Shown: positions 57,257 through 64,000 of the stretch, piece after piece | Numbering within the stretch: position 1 is the stretch's first letter | How the letters are laid out: each line of letters begins with the position of its first letter | From: Pseudevernia furfuracea | Lineage: Eukaryota > Ascomycota > Lecanoromycetes > Lecanorales > Parmeliaceae | NCBI GenBank assembly: GCA_022315425.1 | Contig: JAIUPT010000020.1 | Span: 1,364,001-1,428,000, forward strand | DNA: 64,000 nucleotides | Direction of reading: 5' to 3' | Position numbers and translations under genes: made by a program | Notes under the pieces: generated by a model | Seen by the model: the letters and a program-made list of their open reading frames with translations, nothing else | What the model was told of the DNA's origin: nothing | Databases searched by the model: none

Positions 57257-58307
57257 TTATCTTGAAGAACGACAGCGATACGGGACATAGCGGTCGCTGC
57301 GTCCGTACGAGGCCTTTGATTGAGTTGGGCCAGTCTTACACTGTCGTTGTTCCGAGCTCCTTCGGCTCTGACCATGTGGAACTATCTGCATTTTGTCCTT
57401 GGGCCTCATGATAGTAGTATTGTATTGCACGTGGCGATCCCAGTCTTCCAACGTTTCATATGGACTTCGGAGCCAAGCTTTAAGCTCATGAAGAAATAAA
57501 CGGGTGTTGTCTCTTCCTAGGAATTCCTGTAGCATGTCTTCCGCTTGACTTCCTTTAACGTCGACAGTTTTCAAGATCGCAACAATGTACTCGAGCAAGA
57601 ACTCCGCATTGTTGGCTCTTCTGGCGATAGCCTCTGGATTCAAAAATTGAAATACCTGCAATTCTCTCCGTATCCATTTCTTTGCGCGCGAGATTAGCTC
57701 TTGATCTCGAACAAACAGCTGAGGGGTCAGATCTCGAAATCTTGAAAGCCGGTTCGAGCCAACATGAAGTGAGTAGAGCCGGAGGCTGTAAATCTCTTTG
57801 CGACGCAGTAAAGCGGCATCTGGGCTCACTGGGGGTTGAATGCGGAGCCTTCGCTGTCTCCAGCTGGAGATACGCTGCCGCCCATTGGGGCCATTATTGA
57901 GATGAGACAATCTCGAAGGGGCAACGCTCGCCGATTTCTCTCTCGTGTTCGATGTTACTTTGTAGACCTTGAAGTCCACTGGCGACTTCCAGTCGTATTC
58001 CACTGAGCGCACTTCAGTGTTACCTGCGACTTCGGGGTCAGCCGGGGCATTCTCACAGGAGGGCCCAACTAATGTTCAACAAACATAAAGGACAGGCAGA
58101 GCGCTCTTGAAGCCAGCTCACAAGGCACAAGAAGTCGAAGCTGGAATGGCGACATGGAGTGGCAACAGCTCTCTCGGAGACAGCGTCAAGGCAGATGACG
58201 CAAGGGTCGATATGACTGCCAGTTCTCTCCGTGGTTGCCTTGATCTCTTGGAGGGTGCCATCTAGCACCTTATGCATAATGTTGATTGTCTCCTCTTCCT
58301 CCTCCAT
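57257..58307 (-). CDS. TOPORS/ICP0-like RING finger protein
   Basis: Likely E3 ligase. Two exons, 58307-58085 and 58023-57257; intron 61 nt (donor GTTTGT, acceptor GTCGCAG, CTGAC branch site); 329 residues. The RING is near the N-terminus: CVICLD...ATPCRHSSFDFLCLVSWLQE then CPLC, a spacing and FDFLCLVSWL helix typical of TOPORS and of fungal relatives. The splice completes the last Cys codon and joins CPLC to NTEVRSVEYDWKSP. The C-terminal half (SLRLYSLHVGSNRLSRFRDL, SRAKKWIRRELQVFQFLN, FLLEYIVAILKTVDV) is a helical block also found in fungal TOPORS-like proteins. Activity as ubiquitin or SUMO ligase cannot be told from sequence. Confidence 0.85.
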
Positions 58308-58613
58308 GGCGAGATGTCAAGACGTTTAAGTGATAAGTGCCGAGAGTGCGAGAGTGCGACTGCTACAACTACCTTAGGCCATGGAACGCTAAAAGCGGGA
58401 ACGGCCGAAGTCCGGAGCAAGGAAGCAAGGCGCCAAGGAAAGGCAAGCTCGGCAAGGAAGCCGGGATTGGTTGATACGTAGTCTCGATACTCGATAGTAC
58501 TCTGTGTATACAATCTTGACCATGGTGCATGATAATTGACAGAGATGACTAATGGGTTAAATATGACCTCGAGCCTAAGGTAGAGCTTTATGATAAGGCT
58601 TTGCCTTGAAGAA
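58308..58613. other. Divergent intergenic region
   Basis: About 305 bp between the RING gene and the HAD gene. Nothing recognised. Confidence 0.5.
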
Positions 58614-60508
58614 ATGACTGCCCCCTTTACCAACGGGTCAATGAACCATCGAAAGGTGGTCTCCCATACACTCACTGGCCTGAAAAGATGGTCGTGCCAT
58701 AGCCGAGAGCTGCCCCGTAGGCTTCATCTCCTGTCTCCCAGTCCTGCTGTATAAGTCACTAAATCACAAATAGCTGTCGAGCAAGTGAAAGCTCTCCATG
58801 TCTACGACTTTGATAACACCTGTAAGAGCTTCTAACCTCCGCCAAGTCACCTCCAGAGCGCCACTTATCCATCTCAGTATTTATGAGTCCGCTGCCAAAC
58901 CAGAAGCTATGGAACGGACAAACTGTAGGCTTCTTACAGACGCAAGAATGCTTCGTCAATGGAGGTTGGTGGCATGACCAGCGTATTCTGGAGGCCACTG
59001 GTCAAGGAATTGAGAAGGAGGAGCCAAAGGCATGGGAGGGCTGGTGGAACGAACAAATTGTACGCTTGAAAGATGATTTGGAGGAGCCAAGGCTGACGAA
59101 GCAGCGAAGGTCGACCTCGTGGGACTCAGTATCAAACAGAATGATGCGCTGACCGTTCTATTGACGGGACGGGGCGAGCACAACTTCGCTGACCTGATCA
59201 AACGCATTGTGGCCAGCAAGAACCTACCTTTCGACATGATATGCTTGAAGCCACAGGCTGGTCCGAACAATGAGCGATTCCGCTCAACTATGATGTACAA
59301 ACAGGCTATCCTAGAAGATCTAGTACACACCTATAAGGATGCAGACGAGATACGGATATATGAAGATAGACCAAAACAGTACGCAGTTTTCCAACCGACC
59401 TCGTATTCAATACTAAGACATTGTCAGCACCAAATGTTTTCGCGATTTCTTTGAGAGCTTCAACGCCAATCTCATTTCCTCAGCAGCGCAAACTCCTCGG
59501 AAACCCATAACAGCTGATGTGATCCAAGTCGCAGATCAAGTCAAAACACTCGATCCAGTCGTCGAGACCTCCGAAGTCCAGCGCATGATCAACAACCACA
59601 ACTCTCAAAATCAAGCCGGCCGGAATCTCGAGATCAAACGCACGGTCTTCTACACCGGTTACCTGATAGCACCCATGGATACCGCCAAGCTCCTCACCCT
59701 TGTCAAGCCTCATTCCAACATGCCTGAGACCGATGTCAAATTTCTTGCAAATAATATTCTCATCACCTTTGGGCCCGCACAATCAGCTCTTCTCCATAAA
59801 ATTGGGGGAATTGGTTACAAGCAGACTTGGCAAGTCACAGGCTTTTCTTCTCTTGACTCTAAGGTTTGGGCTGCGCGTGTCTCTCCTGTTCCACCTATAT
59901 CGGTGTATCACACAGAAAATCATGTACCATTCGTCCTTTTGGCTCACCATAAAACCGCTCGGCCCGGTGACGCGAATCGAATCCAAAATTGGCAGCCAGT
60001 CAGTGCAGATAAGCAGTACGTGTTCCAGACCACTGTTGGCGAAAAAGTGCAACTTCGAGTGGAGCCTGAGACGGAAGGCGAAAGTGAGTATGACAGTCTT
60101 TTCGACCGGAGGAACCTCAAGAGACGGCATAGTCCGCCGCCTGGACCTCAGCAGACCCATAGGAGCGGCCACGGTAATGACGAGAATCGAAGAAGTAATG
60201 GTGGGAATGGACATAGAGGCGGAAATCAGAATCGAGGTCGTGGCGGAGGCGGTGGACGAGGCGGAGGCAATAACAACAATCGAGGTGGGAGAGGAGGCGG
60301 TCCTGGTCGCGGCGGAGGTGGTAATAACAGAGGAAGGGGAGGTGGGCAAAGAGGGACCTATAAATCACTCGACGACGTGGGCTCCGGTGGTGGTCGCTAT
60401 AATGCACAGAGAGGCGAGCCCAACTACGATGATTATGTACCGGGTGGGGACAACTACAATGCGGCGTTCCCAGCCCTGGGCGGCGGAGGCCTGCCTTATG
60501 GCAAATAA
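58614..60508 (+). CDS. Swiss-army-knife RNA-repair-like HAD protein with RGG tail
   Basis: HAD-superfamily phosphatase-like domain of the type called Swiss army knife RNA repair-like in fungi; role unproven. Five exons: 58614-58716, 58774-58821, 58878-59059, 59110-59378, 59428-60508; introns 57, 56, 50 and 49 nt; 560 residues. N-terminal VSHTLTGLKRWSCHS then HAD motif I in HVYDFDNTLF (both Asp present), LLTGR as motif II, and IYEDRPKH near motif IV. A second conserved block (RTVFYTGYLIAP, LHKIGGIGYKQTWQVTG) follows. The tail (about 435-530) is a long Arg-Gly-Gly/Asn repeat typical of RNA-binding proteins. All four splices rebuild conserved words (LPPVEQVKALHVYDF, NTLFMSPLPNQKLW, NEQIVDLVGLSIKQ, RPKHTKCFRDFFE). 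Confidence 0.9.
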
Positions 60509-61034
60509 GTCTGTACGATATCTTCTCGCTAAAACTCCGGTACGCGGTAGATTAATGTTGAGGACACTGGACGACGGGAGCATTACATTGAGAGCTTTGA
60601 GAGGCCAAAGGTAGGCTGTTCTAATGAGGGCCCCTAGGAGTCATACTCGTGCTTGTCACATTGCTTGTTGATACTCCGTACGCATGTGTGTATATTCCGT
60701 TTGCTGCATTATGTATAACAATGCCTCTCTATATCCGTGAACCGTCGCCAGGATACTGGGATGGGTGGTTGGAAAGAATATGTCGCTGCCCGATGTTGGT
60801 ATTTGCTCGCTCCAAACCCCTGAAAATGCAATTTTGATCGATCGGGGAGATAATTTAGATGCGCTGTACAGTCGGCATAAAGCTGAGGAAGGGTATATGT
60901 GAGTCGTGGGTCTTCTTCTCCACCATCGACATGAACAATGCTTGCTGAAACTCGTCCAAATAGGTTGCTTCTCCTCTGTAATATCGTTGCCCTGCGTCTA
61001 CTGTTGCAGTCACAATTCTCAATCACCCAATTGA
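60509..61034. other. Convergent intergenic region
   Basis: About 525 bp between the HAD gene and FIG1. Nothing recognised. Confidence 0.5.
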
Positions 61035-62011
61035 TCACTCGTCTGTCAACTGATCCAAAATCCTGATACTCAAGATCATGACCAACAATCCAATGGTGAC
61101 AATGATCAATAGCGCAAACCCAAACCATCCCAGAATCATGGCGGCGGTCCCCACTCCACTTTTAACGCTACCATTGCCTAGATCCTGAGCGATCGTACTT
61201 GCTCCCACAGACGCCGTGTGTTGCCATAGAACGGAAACGAGTACAAAGACGGAGGCGACGAAGATGAGCGCGAGGGCGATTTGAGAGACTGGGCGTGAGG
61301 GAAACGGTTTGACTTCTCGGTCCGAGCCGTCGTCATCGCGCTCTTCGTGCCAGCCGGGAAACGTTGCGAGGAGGAGGAAGCAGACGAACGCAAGGACAAT
61401 GGCGACTATTCTGAGAAGGGCGTCAGCAAACCCGTCGCACAAAGGACAACCAGGGAAAGACACTCACATTAAGTACGGAAATACGATACTGTCCTTGAAA
61501 GTATTTGCTACCCATATTAGATTTAGCGGATCCTGATCCACGGACACCTGCGTCGCCAAACTCGAGGCATTGTTACTGCACAGAAAAGATCCACCATCGG
61601 GATTGATGCATATACCGAAATAGCCGACGCGGACTTCAAGTTGCGCTTGTCCAACAATGTTGGCAATTGCCGTTGTGACACCAGGGTCGACTTGAGAGGG
61701 ATCGAAGCTCGGGGGGTAGGACTTGTAGTAGAGGGATATTAGGAATATGCTAGGAATTAAAGGTGATGAGGAGGAGCAGCCTGCTAGAAGGAGTGCTAGA
61801 TCGAAGTTAGTCAGAAGCAGCCTTGGATGCGATTCTCAAGGAGACCCACAGAGGAGGATGATGGCTATGGCAATGAGGATCATAAGAACATGATGATAGC
61901 CTAGGAATGGCAGGACCCCTGAAGTGAGGTGTTAGCTGCGATTTTTCTGAAGGCAAGTCTTTGGGAGCAAGACATACGCCGAAAGCTCATATAAAATCGC
62001 ATGTTCGCCAT
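61035..62011 (-). CDS. FIG1: Fig1-family membrane protein
   Basis: Four-span membrane protein; in yeast Fig1 supports calcium influx and membrane fusion in mating, in moulds also hyphal and sexual development. Four exons: 62011-61978, 61918-61850, 61795-61468, 61410-61035; introns 59, 54 and 57 nt; 268 residues. The start at 62011 gives MANMRFYMSFRRVLPFLGYH; a downstream ATG at 61990 is also in frame. Span 1 (HHVLMILIAIAIILLSLLLAG), an extracellular loop with the family motif VRVGYFGICI and CSNNASSL, then three more spans (IIVAIVLAFVCFLLLATF, IALALIFVASVFVLVSVL, AAMILGWFGFALLIIVTIGL). The loop Cys pair and the Gly-Tyr-Phe-Gly core are the Fig1 signature. Confidence 0.87.
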
Positions 62012-62690
62012 CTTGAAGCTCCTTCGGCTTCGCCGCCGGCCTCACTGAAGTGTCCTCCCAATTGCCCTCCGCGCACCTGGCCTTCGAAAGGATAATGCCT
62101 TTGTGTTCGCTCAATTCCTGACCGTGGAATGTTTGTGGAATGGAGGAATGTGGACGATGTCGTAGAAATGGTAGAGATTCGATCTTGAGTTTCGTCAGAA
62201 AGTATTTCTGGACAGTAGCAGGTGTTGATGTGGAGAATGGAGACAAAATATCTTGGTGTCCAGCTTAGTTTCCCCAAGGTGCGCAGCGACTAGGATATGC
62301 ACGCAGCGTGGCGGGCTTCAAAAGGGTGGCAGGTGTTTACATTTATTTGCGGGTTGCTATGGGACAAGCGCAAAAATAAGGTTTTAGGTAAGAGTCTAGT
62401 CCAAAGCTTACTTTATCTCGCTGGATTGCTGATCCAGGTTGCATTTGGTGATTACTAATCTCTATACTCCGTATTTTTGCCGGGCATAGCAGGCCTCGCA
62501 AATGCCCGAAAGAGCAGAGTATTTGATAGAGTGCAGCTACGCTCCTCACCCAATTCTTCGTAGACACCAGCACATGTCTCTTGAGAAAATTCATGCGTAG
62601 AGGAAATTGAAGTTTCTTCTTAGGCGCCTTCTATGACAGTTGTGGCGTATGTACATAACAAGCAGTGCGCCAATTTTATGTGGCAGCAGG
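62012..62690. other. Intergenic
   Basis: About 680 bp between FIG1 and the stop codon of the complex I gene, same strand. It holds the FIG1 promoter. Short frames only. Confidence 0.5.
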
Positions 62691-64000
62691 TCACTGATCA
62701 TCAAGGACATGCAGATATTTCTTCTCTTCTCTCTTTTCCCGCTCTGTAGCTGGTGGGAGATCGTAAAAAGCCGAACTCCTATATCCTTGCTGAAAATTCG
62801 CAATCGTGTCAGCGCATCGCTTTCCTAGGGCACCTCCGGGGAGCTTACCAGATAATGGAAAGTGTAATTCTTCAATTCAGCCGGCTCCATGCCCAAGTCC
62901 TTGAAGGTCTTAGCCTTCGGGTCGATCTCTTGATCAATGTACTCCCTTTCAACCTCATCCGCTGATGTGGTCTTCCACCATAGAAACCTATTAAGATATT
63001 TCGCCGCTGGCTTCAACAGAGGTTTGGGAAGGTTCAAATGCCGACGTTTTTTGTAGATTTCTTTGTCAACCATCTCTGCTATTTCAGCCATGGAGTAATT
63101 GGTGGGCCCATAGAGCTCAAAGGTTTCAGATGCTGTGTTGTCATCTTCTAACATGAGTGATAGAGCAGTGCCCACATCGATGGCCTCAAGAAGCGTCAGA
63201 TTTGGCCACAGACGTTGAAAAGATGAGAGAAAGCACTCACATGTACCGGCCAGAATCTTTCCTGCATGTGATTTGACGTGAACAGATTCGTTACGCCCGC
63301 AAGTTTGTGCAGCAAGCGATCCTCGAAACCGAAGAGAGGAGCTGGTCGGACAATTGTTGTCTCGGGAAAGATATTGCGTACTACTTCTTCCCCACGAGCC
63401 TTTCGACTTTTTAGCAAGCTCCACTTTCTTAGCTCACTTCACAATACCTTTGTACGGAAGAACTCCGACGTTGAGTTCTTATTCGCATTGTACGACGACA
63501 CATGAATGAAGCGGTCAATATCGTATTTGGCAACGGCTTCGGCTATCCTTTCTGCGCCTTCGACATGGACGTCTTCAAGATCGAAGTTTCTGAAGGACTT
63601 TCAGTACGGGCCGTTCTAATTTTCCGAACAAGACATACTTGGTGGGGTAGTCCCGTCCAACAAGATTGTAAACGACATCCGAATGTCGAACGCTTTCTTC
63701 GAGAGACGCCGTATTTCGAAGGTCATATTCCTGCGGGGAGTATCAGCTGCTACGGACAGGAAAATGGGACCAACAAATGTACCATGAACACGACTCTGCC
63801 CAGATCACCTGTAACCTTCAAATGCCGCTTTGCCATCTCTTCACGAAAAGGTATGATAACGGTGCATCCTCGTGAAGCTTTCCTCCGTTAGCCCATGCTG
63901 TGAGAGTCAAATCTTCCCCCTTTCAGACCTAGCCTATGAACGATGTAGCGCCCCAGAAATCCTGTAGCCCCAAAGACTGTTGCGGTATGTCCTGACACTG
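62691..64000 (-). CDS. Complex I 40 kDa subunit (NDUFA9-like), 5' end cut by window
   Basis: Mitochondrial inner-membrane complex I accessory subunit of the atypical SDR family that binds NADPH. In-window exons: 64000-63929 (partial), 63877-63783, 63730-63639, 63589-63448, 63399-63241, 63184-62849, 62789-62691; six introns of 48-59 nt. The N-terminal part shows SGHTATVFGATGFLGRYIV with the nucleotide-binding GxxGxxG; VEGAERIAEAVAKYDIDRFI and HVSSYNA follow, then FPETTIVRPAPLFGFEDRLL, FELYGPTNYSM, and the family end QGYRSSAFYDLPPATEREK...KKYLHVLDDQ. The start codon and mitochondrial targeting sequence lie beyond position 64000; the first in-window exon stays open to the edge. Confidence 0.93.

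Noticed and set aside
62691..62789. Apparent frameshift in the last exon of the complex I subunit
   Set aside because: Came from misreading a GAGAAG repeat; on re-reading the frame continues cleanly to KKYLHVLDDQ and the stop.

Overview
The window is nuclear DNA from a filamentous ascomycete (Pezizomycotina). The evidence is dense protein genes on both strands, many short introns (mostly 44-75 nt, GT...AG with CTRAC-like branch sites), intron-bearing tRNA, and a gene set typical of moulds: a chitin/glucan-type wall (FKS1, GH72, GH17), AUR1, LCB1, a Fig1 family protein, RSC and HIR chromatin subunits, and a complex I 40 kDa subunit. Class cannot be fixed from the sequence. There is no plasmid, phage, CRISPR array, complete transposon or secondary-metabolite cluster.

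Layout. 0-16 kb is housekeeping: OTU1 deubiquitinase (-), RSC1/2-like chromatin remodeller subunit (+), a small coiled-coil protein (-), an ER TPR/J-domain co-chaperone (+), tRNA-Ser(UGA) with intron (-), EXO1 nuclease (-), TMA16 (+), ubiquitin-S27a fusion (-) and an ACE2/SWI5-type zinc-finger regulator (+). 17-28 kb: AUR1 IPC synthase (+), RSA3 (-, found only by reading the minus strand because all its exons are short), two conserved or hypothetical proteins, a possible small secreted protein, and HPC2 of the HIR complex (-). 28-32.8 kb is gene-poor, with homopolymers, short tandem repeats and weak gene candidates, and one Cys-rich single-pass membrane protein. 32.8-50.3 kb: RBA50/RPAP1, then a run of cell-surface genes: GH17 glucanase, LCB1 serine palmitoyltransferase, FKS1 glucan synthase and, divergent from it, a GH72 glucanosyltransferase. 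50.7-64 kb: GCNA-type SprT protease, MOG1, a NADAR-domain protein, SLD2, a TOPORS-like RING protein, a Swiss-army-knife HAD protein with an RGG tail, FIG1, and the 3' part of the complex I 40 kDa subunit running off the right edge.

How genes relate. AUR1 and LCB1 act in the same sphingolipid pathway; FKS1, GH72 and GH17 make and remodel beta-1,3-glucan at the plasma membrane/wall. RSC1, HPC2, RBA50 and ACE2 act in transcription and chromatin. EXO1, SLD2, GCNA and the TOPORS-like RING protein belong to DNA replication and repair.

Most notable signal. Six introns are unusually long (146-185 nt against about 50 nt for most others). Four lie in one GH17 gene, one in OTU1 and one in the NADAR gene. 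Several share near-identical 5' ends (GTACGTA-TTTTCGG type), and the OTU1 and third GH17 introns also share a 3' end (GCTGAC-CCGAAA-GC-TAG, 18 of 22 bases), although the genes are unrelated. The two ends are inverted repeats of each other. This is the signature of introner-like elements, i.e. introns that spread as mobile DNA.

All exon boundaries were read by eye from splice signals and from agreement with remembered protein families; none is backed by transcripts.
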